21,973 bases of DNA from a virus. The stretch covers positions 1 through 21,973 of the IMG/VR virus record IMGVR_UViG_3300023179_000565. One strand, given 5' to 3'. The notes below the pieces were generated by a model. The model was not told where the DNA came from. It saw only the letters and a list, made by a program, of their open reading frames with translations, and searched no databases. The position numbers and the translations under genes were made by a program. This document shows, in pieces, positions 7,544-14,911 of the stretch (position 1 is its first letter; each line of letters begins with the position of its first letter).

Positions 7544-8098
7544 TTAACAAGCGGCTACACCAAACAATATATAAACACCTTCTTTCTCTTGTGTAGATTG
7601 TTTATATTTAATACAAGCTACATTAGGATTTTGATTTGTAAGAATCTTTTCCATACGTACAAAGGTAGTGTTTTTTGTTTTCTCTGTATGCTCACGAGCA
7701 AATTTAACAGCATCACCTTTAGTGTTAAAAGAATCCAATTGTCTTTCATCATGTGCACCAACATAGACATTATATCTAAGTTCCCATTTACTAGTACCTT
7801 TAACAACAGTGTGTTCTACAACACTCTTAATTTTGTTGTCATTCTTGACAGGTGCTTGTTCTTCAATAACACGACAATCACGCTTACCTATCTTTTCTAA
7901 CATTTCGTTAACAAATTGCTGTCTAGTCTTTTTGCTTTTACGAAACTCATCAGTGACATTTTTAAAACCAATTGTTGTACTGATTGTACCATTGTATAAA
8001 TCTGTACCCTCTTCAGCAATAGCTTCTTGTACAGCATTACCATATGCTTCAGTGGCAGACATTGCTGTTTGTCTAATAATAAAATCTTGTGCTCCCAT
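7544..8098 (-). CDS. Unidentified 184-aa protein
   Basis: Soluble, mixed charge. The N-terminal 60 residues look helical (SATEAYGNAVQEAIAEEG), followed by a Lys-rich piece (RKSKKTRQQFVNEMLEKIGK) and a C-terminal beta-rich domain (KWELRYNVYVG, then KFAREHTEK). No enzymatic motif is visible. It is the first gene after the terminator at 8121-8150 and has the leader TTTAAACACACAAAAAAATG, nearly identical to the one before the gene at 17555. It therefore probably opens a new transcription unit and is well expressed. Confidence 0.78.
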   Translation of the reverse strand: MGAQDFIIRQTAMSATEAYGNAVQEAIAEEGTDLYNGTISTTIGFKNVTDEFRKSKKTRQQFVNEMLEKIGKRDCRVIEEQAPVKNDNKIKSVVEHTVVKGTSKWELRYNVYVGAHDERQLDSFNTKGDAVKFAREHTEKTKNTTFVRMEKILTNQNPNVACIKYKQSTQEKEGVYILFGVAAC

Positions 8099-8120
8099 TT
8101 TTTTGTGTGTTTAAATTGTT

Positions 8121-8150
8121 AAAAAAAAGCCCGAAATTTCTCTGGGGCTT
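8121..8150 (-). terminator. Rho-independent terminator after the tRNA-like gene
   Basis: On the minus strand AAGCCC (8150-8145) pairs with GGGCTT (8132-8127), and the stem is followed by a run of eight T. It lies 10 bases after the tRNA-like gene and before the next promoter-distal gene, so it should end the polymerase/tRNA transcript. Confidence 0.85.
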
Positions 8151-8159
8151 GTGTTAATT

Positions 8160-8321
8160 TAGTCAGGACCAGATTCGAACTGGCAATACTCAGTATTAAA
8201 ACTGCTGCACTGTATAATAGAGTTAGTAAGTATTTCACGCAGTAATCTAACTCTATGCGTCTACCAAGCTATAAGGGGAGTGTCATAGTTTCTCTGCTTA
8301 TAGGCATTCCGCCACCTGACT
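8160..8321 (-). tRNA. tRNA-Leu-like gene with strongly enlarged arms (161 nt plus discriminator)
   Basis: The ends form a perfect 7-bp acceptor stem (AGTCAGG with CCTGACT) followed by discriminator A at 8160; CCA is not encoded. The T arm is normal: GCCAG-TTCGAAT-CTGGT. The D arm has a class II leucine signature, GGTGGCGGAA ... TTGGTAGACGC, but a 38-39-nt segment with its own hairpin (CTATAAG/CTTATAG) splits the D loop. The anticodon region is a 10-bp perfect stem (ATAGAGTTAG/CTAACTCTAT, 8217-8256) with a 20-nt loop, and the variable region is 32-33 nt, ending in a small AATAC-TGA-GTATT arm typical for Leu. A normal tRNA-Leu is about 85 nt. I cannot assign an anticodon. It may be a tRNA with introns or inserted hairpins, a decoy, or a decayed gene; the intact stems argue against simple decay. 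Confidence 0.6.
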
Positions 8322-8327
8322 AATATC

Positions 8328-8741
8328 TTAATAAAATCCTACAAAGAACTTATGTAATCTTTGCCAGAATGTAGGCTTTTGATTTTTAAGCAATTGTGCT
8401 TCAGGTGGAATAGTTGTACGTATGTGTGTAGTTTCCAATCTTTTATCAACATTCCAAAAATGCTCTTCTTCAACTAAAGGAGGATTGTATTCACGCAGTC
8501 CTAAATTAACCTCAAATGTAGCCATTATTAATTCTGCTCTTCTTCTATTACATTTGAATGTTTTTTGGATAAGTTTCATAGCATCCTTACGCCACATTTC
8601 TGTTTGTTCTGTAGTCAATGTGTACACTCTCCAAAATTCTGGTGTGTTCATTGCGTCCTCATATGTTAATCCTATGAGTTCCATTTGCATAGAGACCAAC
8701 TTCCTGTTGATTTCTTCTCTTTGTTTCTCTGTTCCTGCCAT
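8328..8741 (-). CDS. Unidentified 137-aa protein
   Basis: Mostly helical and charged: the N-terminal helix is KQREEINRKLVSMQMEL, a central stretch is rich in Trp, Thr and Glu, and KFCNRRRAEL-like basic residues (KCNRRRAELIMA) sit near 65-78. The C-terminus is hydrophobic/aromatic (FWQRLHKFFVGFY). No motif I can name. Its stop at 8328 lies 6 bases before the tRNA-like gene, so both are probably cut from one transcript. Confidence 0.75.
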   Translation of the reverse strand: MAGTEKQREEINRKLVSMQMELIGLTYEDAMNTPEFWRVYTLTTEQTEMWRKDAMKLIQKTFKCNRRRAELIMATFEVNLGLREYNPPLVEEEHFWNVDKRLETTHIRTTIPPEAQLLKNQKPTFWQRLHKFFVGFY

Positions 8742-8742
8742 A

Positions 8743-9117
8743 TTATTTTATTAGTTTATGCCACCATTTAGTAGCAGCTTTTACAGCTTCTACAGGTTCT
8801 TTTACAAATGACTGTGCTTGTGCTGTAGCTAATTGTTTCTCTAAGTCTGCAATTTGTTGTAGATAACCAGTTTCTCTTTCTTCAACTCGTTTTTTCATTA
8901 AAGATAAATGTTTTTGCATTTTACTAAGCAATTCGTCTTTGTCAATTATCATACCACCACCCATTTGGCGCACAAATAAAGGATTTTCACTATATGCTGT
9001 AGTTACATAAACCCATTTTTCTTCTTTGAGACGATTATATTCTTCTCTAGCTATTTCAGCTTCTGTTGATAGCATTTTATACTCATACATTGACATTGTA
9101 ACTGTTTTTTCTACCAT
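8743..9117 (-). CDS. Unidentified coiled-coil protein
   Basis: 124 aa. Two coiled-coil-like helices are visible, at about 12-35 (YKMLSTEAEIAREEYNRLKEE) and 65-105 (LSKMQKHLSLMKKRVEERE followed by QQIADLEKQLATAQAQ), linked by a Gly-rich turn (QMGGGMI). The C-terminal WWHKLIK could contact a membrane or protein. Seven bases overlap the end of the polymerase gene (ATGGTAG), suggesting translational coupling. Perhaps an accessory or scaffold-type factor, but no function is assigned. Confidence 0.78.
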   Translation of the reverse strand: MVEKTVTMSMYEYKMLSTEAEIAREEYNRLKEEKWVYVTTAYSENPLFVRQMGGGMIIDKDELLSKMQKHLSLMKKRVEERETGYLQQIADLEKQLATAQAQSFVKEPVEAVKAATKWWHKLIK

Positions 9118-11084
9118 AATGTTAGTTGATTTTTGATTATTACAGGTACTTTCTTACCTCTATAATTAATCTTGTTAATAATACGTTCTGCTCTCTCTAT
9201 ATAATAAGAATAATTAATATTATCTAGAGGATGATCTTTCTTAAGGTGATTACATACAGTCATCACCCAGTCACCAGCTTCAACTTGTGATATAGCTGCT
9301 GCGTTAGTGTCACAATTTTCATTCTTTACCTTTAAGAGCTTCTCTCCTGTGTTTGAGACATAATATCTGATAAGTTTATTATAGACATTTGTCTTTCCAT
9401 CAACTTTACCTTCAAAGTGAAAATCTTTAGTAGATTTTTGACGAATAGCAAAGTCATAGATATTTTTATGATTAGTAATAGTATCAGCAACAGGAGTACC
9501 ATTGATGAAATATTGCTCAAGAGCAATAGGGATAATCCTACCAGACTTATTTTTATGTAACTCAAAATCAGTGAGGAAATCGCCTTTAGCTTTAACTTCT
9601 CCATTTGTTTTAATTGCTATGTAATCATTTACTGTCGAAAAAATCATTTTCTTAAATTCCACTTCCTCAAGTTCATACGTAAGAGATATTGTTGTAACAT
9701 CTCTCCAATTTTCTTTAAGTTCATTAAATAATTGCCTTTTAACTTTTGGAACAATAAATGTAGCACCATCTGTATTTGCCATTATACATTTTATTCCATT
9801 TAATTCACAATCCTCTATAAACATTAATAAAGAAAGTTCGCCTGTAAGACATGTTGCTAGAGTCATTTTTTTATCGTATAACCAACTAGTCATTTCAGAA
9901 CTTTTACCATAAGGACAATTACCCGCTTCTTTAAGTCCTGCTACAATACCTTTTATTCTTTTATCTTTCTTAGCTAAAGGTTTTAATTCAAGTCTTTTAA
10001 AGTACACTTTACTATACCCCACTAAAAATTCTTTACCTAAATGAGCAGGATAATATGAATTGTTAATAATTGAAGCGGGATAAAATCCACTAACGTCTAC
10101 ATCAATTAAATCATTATTCTCATCAGATTCATAAACTTTACTAGATATGATATTATGTAATCCCCCTCGTGCGAATGTATAAGTTTGATTATAAAAATCA
10201 ATACTTACAACAAAATCTTCTGTTTGAGAAAGAGTGATAGTTTTTATTTTTGTTAAGAAATTTTGTAATTGTTTAGTTTTGAATTTAACATATTTAGGAA
10301 TACAATTTTTTAAAGCTATTGATTTTCTAAATGTACCTTTTTTAGGAAGATCTTTGTATTTAATATTTTTAGTTTCACAATAGTATTTTTTAATAATCTC
10401 ATCGCCTATCTTAGAATTAGAATAATTTAAGCAAGGAATGTCAAACTCTGTTTCAATATCTTGTCTCAATGCTATTTGATTATTTCCTTTGTACAAAAGA
10501 TGTTCGCAATCTCCTATTGTTATCTTATAGAATTCATAAGTGGCATGTACATCATTCTTGCAATACTCTCTAGTGATTTCAATCTCTTCCTTAGTCATAT
10601 TCACCTTTGTATGATGAATAGGCATCTCTTCAATATTCTCAAGATCCATTTCAAACTCTAGCCTTTTTAAAGAAATTCTGCGATTTTTATTGTCAAAATG
10701 CCAGAGCTTAAATAAATCTATTTGTTTGAATGATAAATCTTGTTCTCTATACTCAGGAAACACCTCAAAGTTTGCATCATGGATAACATCTTGTGCTTTC
10801 TGGGCAATCATAGCTGTAATCTCTAGATTGTCCTTCTCATGCCAATTCTCGTAGTTACGTAATATCCATTCAACCACTTGAGCATCAAATCGTAAATTAT
10901 TATAGCCAACAAAATAATAATCTTTATGTTCATTAATGAAATTAATCATTACATCAAGATTGTTGTGCCATTTGCTCACCATAAATTCATGTTGCTCATG
11001 CATTTCAGGATCTAGTATGTTGATGAGAAACAACTCTTGCATGGTTTCTATGTCATAGCAAAGAACTTTTAGTTTATTTTCCAT
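9111..11084 (-). CDS. Family B-type DNA polymerase with 3'-5' exonuclease domain
   Basis: 657 aa from the ATG at 11084; a TTG 18 bases upstream (11102) is a less likely start. The exonuclease domain has Exo I DIET (Asp11, Glu13), Exo II YNNLRFDAQ (Asp67) and Exo III Y-CKN-D (Tyr174, Asp178). The palm has motif A DVSGFYPASI (330-339) and motif C as NTDGATF (TDG 438-440) in place of the classical DTDS. The motif B region is MTSWLYDKKMTLATCLTGEL. This is the variant B-family polymerase seen in many Bacteroidota phages, shorter than cellular PolB, so it probably replicates the phage genome with the DnaB-like helicase. Both catalytic Asp residues of the polymerase and the exonuclease residues are present. 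The downstream coiled-coil gene overlaps its end. Confidence 0.9.
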   Translation of the reverse strand: MENKLKVLCYDIETMQELFLINILDPEMHEQHEFMVSKWHNNLDVMINFINEHKDYYFVGYNNLRFDAQVVEWILRNYENWHEKDNLEITAMIAQKAQDVIHDANFEVFPEYREQDLSFKQIDLFKLWHFDNKNRRISLKRLEFEMDLENIEEMPIHHTKVNMTKEEIEITREYCKNDVHATYEFYKITIGDCEHLLYKGNNQIALRQDIETEFDIPCLNYSNSKIGDEIIKKYYCETKNIKYKDLPKKGTFRKSIALKNCIPKYVKFKTKQLQNFLTKIKTITLSQTEDFVVSIDFYNQTYTFARGGLHNIISSKVYESDENNDLIDVDVSGFYPASIINNSYYPAHLGKEFLVGYSKVYFKRLELKPLAKKDKRIKGIVAGLKEAGNCPYGKSSEMTSWLYDKKMTLATCLTGELSLLMFIEDCELNGIKCIMANTDGATFIVPKVKRQLFNELKENWRDVTTISLTYELEEVEFKKMIFSTVNDYIAIKTNGEVKAKGDFLTDFELHKNKSGRIIPIALEQYFINGTPVADTITNHKNIYDFAIRQKSTKDFHFEGKVDGKTNVYNKLIRYYVSNTGEKLLKVKNENCDTNAAAISQVEAGDWVMTVCNHLKKDHPLDNINYSYYIERAERIINKINYRGKKVPVIIKNQLTLW

Positions 11085-11187
11085 TTCTTGTTGTTTTATC
11101 AATCCACCAACCAGCTATTCTTAATAAACGAACAACTATTTTAAATGCTACATCTAATAGCCAATTATAAATCTTTCCGTGTGCCAT
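11074..11187 (-). CDS. Very small basic amphipathic protein (37 aa)
   Basis: Begins MAHGKIYNWLLDVAFKIVV and continues to a TAA at 11074. It forms one amphipathic helix with Trp and Arg/Lys residues. Its 3' end overlaps the polymerase start by 11 bases and its start overlaps the 56-aa membrane gene by 23, as in the rest of this packed cluster. Evidence is only the reading frame and overlap pattern, so it is tentative. Confidence 0.42.
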   Translation of the reverse strand: MAHGKIYNWLLDVAFKIVVRLLRIAGWWIDKTTRNGK

Positions 11188-11335
11188 AATGTTTTGGTTT
11201 AATAAATAGCACCATTATCATTTTAACAAAGGTGTACAATGCTAAAATAAATAATAGTGCCATTACTTTTATTACATTAATTACTAGGCTCCAAAGCAGT
11301 GCGAGGCTTACTTGTTTTGATTTCTGAGATACCAT
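11165..11335 (-). CDS. Small single-span membrane protein (56 aa)
   Basis: A short N-terminal polar part (MVSQKSKQV) precedes a long hydrophobic segment, about residues 12-46 (LALLWSLVIN followed by VIKVMALLFILALYTFVKM), then a basic tail (IKPKHYGTRKDL). One long or two short membrane helices are expected. It is out of frame with, and overlaps, the 56-aa charged gene upstream by 59 bases, so the translation start may lie later. No family known to me. Confidence 0.5.
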   Translation of the reverse strand: MVSQKSKQVSLALLWSLVINVIKVMALLFILALYTFVKMIMVLFIKPKHYGTRKDL

Positions 11336-11447
11336 ATTTTTCTAAGAAATATTGCTTTTTGCGAAGATAATAAATTTCTTGCTCTTTACGAAACCTTTCA
11401 ATTGCCATAGTGTGATCTGCTATAGTAACGTTTAATTCATTTCTCAT
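11277..11447 (-). CDS. Small charged helical protein (56 aa)
   Basis: Begins MRNELNVTIADHTMAIERF and continues with a Lys/Glu/Arg/Tyr-rich helix (RKEQEIYYLRKKQYFLEKYG) that looks like a short coiled coil, then a polar tail. The start overlaps the stop of the 29-aa gene upstream (ATGA), a coupling signal. Unidentified. Confidence 0.55.
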   Translation of the reverse strand: MRNELNVTIADHTMAIERFRKEQEIYYLRKKQYFLEKYGISEIKTSKPRTALEPSN

Positions 11448-11533
11448 ATTTGTCGAATTATAGCATATGTAATTATTACAAATGCTGTGAGTAAAACATA
11501 AAATACTGGGTGTTTAGTTGTTGTCTCCATCAT
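11444..11533 (-). CDS. Tiny membrane protein (29 aa)
   Basis: MMETTTKHPVFYVLLTAFVI and nine more residues: a polar start followed by one clear membrane helix (about 10-26). It overlaps the acidic 91-aa gene upstream by 20 bases and the next gene by an ATGA. Its hydrophobic pattern is unlikely by chance in a region otherwise full of short coding frames, but proof is missing. Confidence 0.45.
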   Translation of the reverse strand: MMETTTKHPVFYVLLTAFVIITYAIIRQI

Positions 11534-11789
11534 ATCCATCATTAAATATATCAATACCATCCATTAACTCATCATCTGTAACCCAATCGGGAACAGCCAT
11601 TGGTTTAGTTATAGGTTTGTTATTATACGCTACAACTTTAACATCATCAATATCCATTTTCTCATAAGGTGGATCATAATAATCTCCTGGATCATAGGAA
11701 TGAGTCCATTTAACTTTCATTTCACAACAATCACCATCTATTTTTGGATGATACACTGTAATATACGAATGTCCTGATATTTGTCTCAT
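11514..11789 (-). CDS. Unidentified acidic 91-aa protein
   Basis: Begins MRQISGHSYITVYHPKIDGD, with beta-rich segments and two Asp/Tyr-rich loops (YDPGDYYDPPYEKMDIDD), and ends in a very acidic tail (DELMDGIDIFNDGYDGDNN). The high acidity is notable, and small acidic phage proteins sometimes mimic DNA, but nothing else supports that here. The ATG overlaps the end of the membrane gene upstream by four bases (ATGA). Confidence 0.68.
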   Translation of the reverse strand: MRQISGHSYITVYHPKIDGDCCEMKVKWTHSYDPGDYYDPPYEKMDIDDVKVVAYNNKPITKPMAVPDWVTDDELMDGIDIFNDGYDGDNN

Positions 11790-12010
11790 CTTTCATTTTT
11801 CTTAAGAATTTTAATACCTGATTTTGTATACCTACCTGGCTCTAATTCACCAGTCCATATAGATTCTTCTACAACTACACCAAATGGTTCATATTGTTCA
11901 TTTGTATTAGCAATTTTTGGTGCTGTTATTGTTTTAAATCTAACATACGCTAATAGAATAAGAAACAAAATTAACATGATTCCTATAACTTCAAAAATAT
12001 CTTTTTTCAT
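11786..12010 (-). CDS. Small membrane-anchored protein (74 aa)
   Basis: I choose the ATG at 12010 (MKKDIFEVIGIMLILFLILL) over one at 12103 because it overlaps the preceding stop as TAATG. An N-terminal membrane helix at about 6-24 is followed by a soluble part of about 50 residues with a GVVVEESIWTGELEPGRY stretch that would lie on one side of the membrane. This signal-anchor arrangement could place the tail in the periplasm. Unidentified. Confidence 0.65.
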   Translation of the reverse strand: MKKDIFEVIGIMLILFLILLAYVRFKTITAPKIANTNEQYEPFGVVVEESIWTGELEPGRYTKSGIKILKKNER

Positions 12011-12132
12011 TATTTTACAATGTTTGAAATAAACCATCCCATCAATGCACCAACTAGCAAGCCTACTATGAGGCTCACTAGTGATGCTTGAATCATTAAA
12101 CAAAATAATCTTTCTTTAGAATGATTATTCAT
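12010..12132 (-). CDS. Tiny membrane protein (40 aa)
   Basis: Begins MNNHSKERLFCLMIQASLVS and has one long helix with small residues (SLIVGLLVGALMGWF), the glycine pattern of tightly packed helices. It is bracketed by TAATG overlaps on both sides (12132-12134 and 12010-12012), which is strong operon-type evidence that it is translated. No family recognised. Confidence 0.62.
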   Translation of the reverse strand: MNNHSKERLFCLMIQASLVSLIVGLLVGALMGWFISNIVK

Positions 12133-12347
12133 TAATCTATTAATCTAGAAATGAAACTTTGTGTTACAACATCTTCTGGACTCTTACGAGCTCTAGAATA
12201 TGCTACCTCCAATTCTACTTTTGTAAATAAGAATGGATGTACTCCTGTAGCATTTCTTAACAATACAGCTTCAAACTCAGATGAAGCTTTCTTTTTATTT
12301 TGGTTGATAACTTCAATTATCTTCCCTACACGTGTTTTTATCGACAT
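12132..12347 (-). CDS. Unidentified 71-aa protein
   Basis: Starts MSIKTRVGKIIEVINQNKKK and is basic at first, then neutral with a LEVAYSRARKSPEDVVTQSF stretch. It may be a small helix-turn-helix-like or helper protein, but no motif is diagnostic. It follows the ParB-like gene after 8 bases and couples to the next by TAATG. Confidence 0.7.
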   Translation of the reverse strand: MSIKTRVGKIIEVINQNKKKASSEFEAVLLRNATGVHPFLFTKVELEVAYSRARKSPEDVVTQSFISRLID

Positions 12348-12355
12348 AACTATAA

Positions 12356-13141
12356 TTATTTTATTTTTTGAAATAATTCATTTAATTTACCTTCTTCTTG
12401 AGTTGCTAATACAAACAACTCTTTCTGTGCAGTGAGATTTTTAATAAACTTTTTGTGATTATAATCTTTGCAGTTTCTATAGAAGTTAACATACTCTGAA
12501 CAAACATATCTATTCTCATTTCTACTTTGACGTTTTACAACACGTAACACATCTGTTAAGTTGTCAAGAGTTATAGCATTTACTTCTTCATCAAGAATTT
12601 CAAATGTACCATTCTTAATTTTTTTATTAACAGTGGCACCACCAACAGCACTACTTAAAGTTTGATTATTAAGAATAGAAGCAACTACACCAAATTCAAG
12701 ATCGTAAATTTGGAAATAACGATTAAGTTTGATATAATCTGGTTTTAACGAAGACCATGCTGTTACATAATCTTGAATACACCAAGACTTTGATGATGAG
12801 TTTAATAAAGCAATCTTTTCTACAAGATCAATTTTATCTTCAATCTCAATCTCAATATAAGGAACATCAATCTTGTTTCTTAAACAAGCTGTGTATAAAT
12901 GCTGACCATCAATAATATATTTTTCTGGTCTTCCTGTAATAAAAGACAATGTTGCAATAATAACTGGACGAACAACGCCTAATTTGTCTATAGAAACAGA
13001 CATTGTAGTTACGTGATACGGTTTAATTGCACGATTTAATCCTGCTAAGAATAAAAATCCTTTTTTACTGTCTGCTGATAACCACTTGATGGTCATTTCT
13101 TGAGTTAATGCTAACTTCGTTACTTCATTTGCTTTTTTCAT
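12356..13141 (-). CDS. ParB/sulfiredoxin-fold protein
   Basis: 261 aa. Residues 75-110 hold the ParB-like core: YIIDGQHLYTACLRN, with the acidic-Gly-x-His box (IDGQH, 77-81), then VPYIEIEIED and an EKIALLNSSSKSW helix. In ParB/Srx-fold proteins this IDG(Q/N)HR-like box binds nucleotide; the usual Arg after His is Leu here, so the catalytic state is uncertain. The C-terminal half is helical and Asn/Lys-rich with no DNA-binding motif I can name. Phage ParB-fold proteins act as CTPases, nucleases or transcription-related factors, so a definite role cannot be given. It has its own leader with a run of A before the ATG. Confidence 0.72.
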   Translation of the reverse strand: MKKANEVTKLALTQEMTIKWLSADSKKGFLFLAGLNRAIKPYHVTTMSVSIDKLGVVRPVIIATLSFITGRPEKYIIDGQHLYTACLRNKIDVPYIEIEIEDKIDLVEKIALLNSSSKSWCIQDYVTAWSSLKPDYIKLNRYFQIYDLEFGVVASILNNQTLSSAVGGATVNKKIKNGTFEILDEEVNAITLDNLTDVLRVVKRQSRNENRYVCSEYVNFYRNCKDYNHKKFIKNLTAQKELFVLATQEEGKLNELFQKIK

Positions 13142-13182
13142 GACTTTGTTTTTTTTTTTAAACTTTGTTTGTGTAAAAATTA

Positions 13183-13650
13183 TTAATCTTCTAATTCCCC
13201 ATCTTGGTATTCTTCCTCATCATATTCTTCTTCCCATAGATTATTCATTGATGTGACTATTACAAGACCATCCTCTAAATAAGGCTCATCTGTTTCATCA
13301 TCAAAGTATAATCCAACATATCCTTCATCTTTCATACTAATGTAGTTCATGTCATCTATTGTAAACTCAAATAGATGATCCTCATGCTCATAGTATGCAA
13401 TTTGGTCTGGATATGCCACCACCTCTGGTTCAACATCGGGATTAGAATCTATAGCCCTAATTAAATAGGGTTTGACTGGATTTCCGTTCTCTTTAAGATA
13501 TTTCTCAATATCTCTTGGAAGCTTATCAAGCTTATGAACATGCAAATAGGAGTGATCATTAATTGTAACACTCACAGCAAATAACATCCCAGATTCTATC
13601 TGATCTGGGATGTATGAGTTATAGATTAATTTAACTGGATAATAAGCCAT
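13183..13650 (-). CDS. Unidentified protein with strongly acidic C-terminus
   Basis: 155 aa. The N-terminal domain is beta-rich and near neutral (PVKLIYNSYIPDQIESGM); the second half is full of Asp/Glu and ends in EEEYDEEEYQDGELED-like residues. It overlaps the membrane gene at 13650 by one base (TAATG). The acidity fits a DNA-mimic or a calcium-binding surface, but no known family is visible. Confidence 0.72.
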   Translation of the reverse strand: MAYYPVKLIYNSYIPDQIESGMLFAVSVTINDHSYLHVHKLDKLPRDIEKYLKENGNPVKPYLIRAIDSNPDVEPEVVAYPDQIAYYEHEDHLFEFTIDDMNYISMKDEGYVGLYFDDETDEPYLEDGLVIVTSMNNLWEEEYDEEEYQDGELED

Positions 13651-13967
13651 TATTTTGTTGGTATATTAATAGTAGTTGTATCTTTTTCTTTGATGTCTTT
13701 AATAAGTTCATCTTTATTATCTTTCATGAACTGTTTAAAGCCTTTCATAATCTTACGTGCTACATCATTTTCCATCATCTGCAATTTAGCTTTAGCTACA
13801 GTTAATGACATGAAATATACATAAGAACAAACTACCCATATTGCACAAACAATATATCCAAAAGGATCATATTTTATAAATGCACTGTAAACCATTAAAA
13901 CAAACATTGCTAAATGCAATAGATGTGTAATAAGCGAAGATTTTGACTTCTCGATAATTATTTTCAT
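13650..13967 (-). CDS. Membrane protein with two predicted helices
   Basis: 105 aa. Hydrophobic segments at about 14-32 (LLHLAMFVLMVYSAF) and 36-54 (FGYIVCAIWVVCSYVYF), then a soluble, helical, Lys/Asp-rich tail of about 50 residues (KGFKQFMKDNKDELIKDIKE). The tail should face the cytoplasm. It starts a unit: a terminator (13989-14027) and the box CACATTTTAAATATT lie just upstream. Confidence 0.7.
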   Translation of the reverse strand: MKIIIEKSKSSLITHLLHLAMFVLMVYSAFIKYDPFGYIVCAIWVVCSYVYFMSLTVAKAKLQMMENDVARKIMKGFKQFMKDNKDELIKDIKEKDTTTINIPTK

Positions 13968-13988
13968 TTTCTAAATATTTAAAATGTG

Positions 13989-14027
13989 AAAAAATAAAAG
14001 AGCTCAAAGACAAAGTCTAAGAGCTCT
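13989..14027 (-). terminator. Rho-independent terminator (AGAGCTC family)
   Basis: Minus strand: AGAGCTC pairs with GAGCTCT, with an inner AGAC/GTCT stem on a TTT loop, followed by TTTATTTTTT. It ends the ATPase/VWA transcript. It shares its stem and the following 18 bases with the terminator at 19341-19386. Confidence 0.85.
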
Positions 14028-14047
14028 ATACAATACACTATTCAACA

Positions 14048-14911
14048 TTATTTCTTCAGTTTAATCTTACTAAAGATTTCACCTACATTTTCCACTGGAC
14101 CTACAGCATTGAAACCAATTACGGAATCATATCCAAGATTACCAAGTTTATTTATACTATCTTGATCCATTGGATATCCTAGTAAACCACATGCACTTAC
14201 ATCACAGTTACTCCAAGCTGCAAATATGTTATCTCTATAACTACCAACACAGAATATTGGAGCAAATAATGTCCAAGAGAATCTTTGTTGGGCTGATTTA
14301 ACTTTTACAGCTAGTTCACTATGAGCAAACCCACTATGAGTTCCTGTAGAAAACGCGCAATAATAAACTTCTGTAGTAATACCAGCTTGTTCCAACGCAT
14401 AAATAGTTGGAATAGCTGTTTTTGCCACTTTTGCAAAAGCTTTTGCATCAACACTTGCACTCCCACAAATGTTAATAGCAATCTTCACAGTTGGTTTTCT
14501 GGCAGCTTTAAGACTAACAAAGTATTTATCCTCACCAGCTATAGCTCGTGGGACAGAAAGTCTAGATCCTACATCTTGAAATTTAGGTTTTCTACGATAT
14601 GTCATAGCATTAGCCATCAACTTCTTATAGCTTCTATCAGCCATGGTTGATCTAACAGCTTCTGCACACATACCTTTACCTTTTGTGGGATCAAATCTAG
14701 TCTTTTGAAACTCATCTTTGCTTCCTTCCTCACCATATCTCCAACCTTCTGATTTTGATCTTGCAATGTCTCTAATATGAGATTGGTTAGTGCTAGGTAA
14801 ATGACTTATGCCTTTTTCCTTAATAGCTACCGCATCACTGTTTTGAAAGAAATCATCTACAGAATCAAAATACATATGAAGAACTTTCTTCTCTTCTTTA
14901 ACTATCCTCAT
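14048..14911 (-). CDS. VWA-like protein with degenerate MIDAS, partner of the AAA+ ATPase
   Basis: 287 aa. The second half looks like a von Willebrand A fold: VKIAINICGSAS (143-153) at the place of the metal motif DxSxS, followed by a helix, YYCAFSTGTHSGFA and a C-terminal GYDSVIGFNAVG strand. The canonical Asp and first Ser of the MIDAS are replaced (Asn147, Cys149), so normal metal-mediated binding may be lost. The first 120 residues are basic and helical. MoxR-type AAA+ ATPases are commonly paired with VWA proteins that link them to substrates, and here the ATG overlaps the ATPase stop (TAATG). The VWA call is inferred from the context plus the fold-like pattern. Confidence 0.66.
   Translation of the reverse strand: MRIVKEEKKVLHMYFDSVDDFFQNSDAVAIKEKGISHLPSTNQSHIRDIARSKSEGWRYGEEGSKDEFQKTRFDPTKGKGMCAEAVRSTMADRSYKKLMANAMTYRRKPKFQDVGSRLSVPRAIAGEDKYFVSLKAARKPTVKIAINICGSASVDAKAFAKVAKTAIPTIYALEQAGITTEVYYCAFSTGTHSGFAHSELAVKVKSAQQRFSWTLFAPIFCVGSYRDNIFAAWSNCDVSACGLLGYPMDQDSINKLGNLGYDSVIGFNAVGPVENVGEIFSKIKLKK

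Noticed and set aside
7541-7900. 119-aa plus-strand frame
   Set aside because: Antisense to the 184-aa gene, Cys/Phe-rich artefact of that gene's codon use.
9332-9604. 90-aa minus-strand frame inside the polymerase
   Set aside because: Out-of-frame Leu/Ser/Ile-rich shadow of the polymerase gene.
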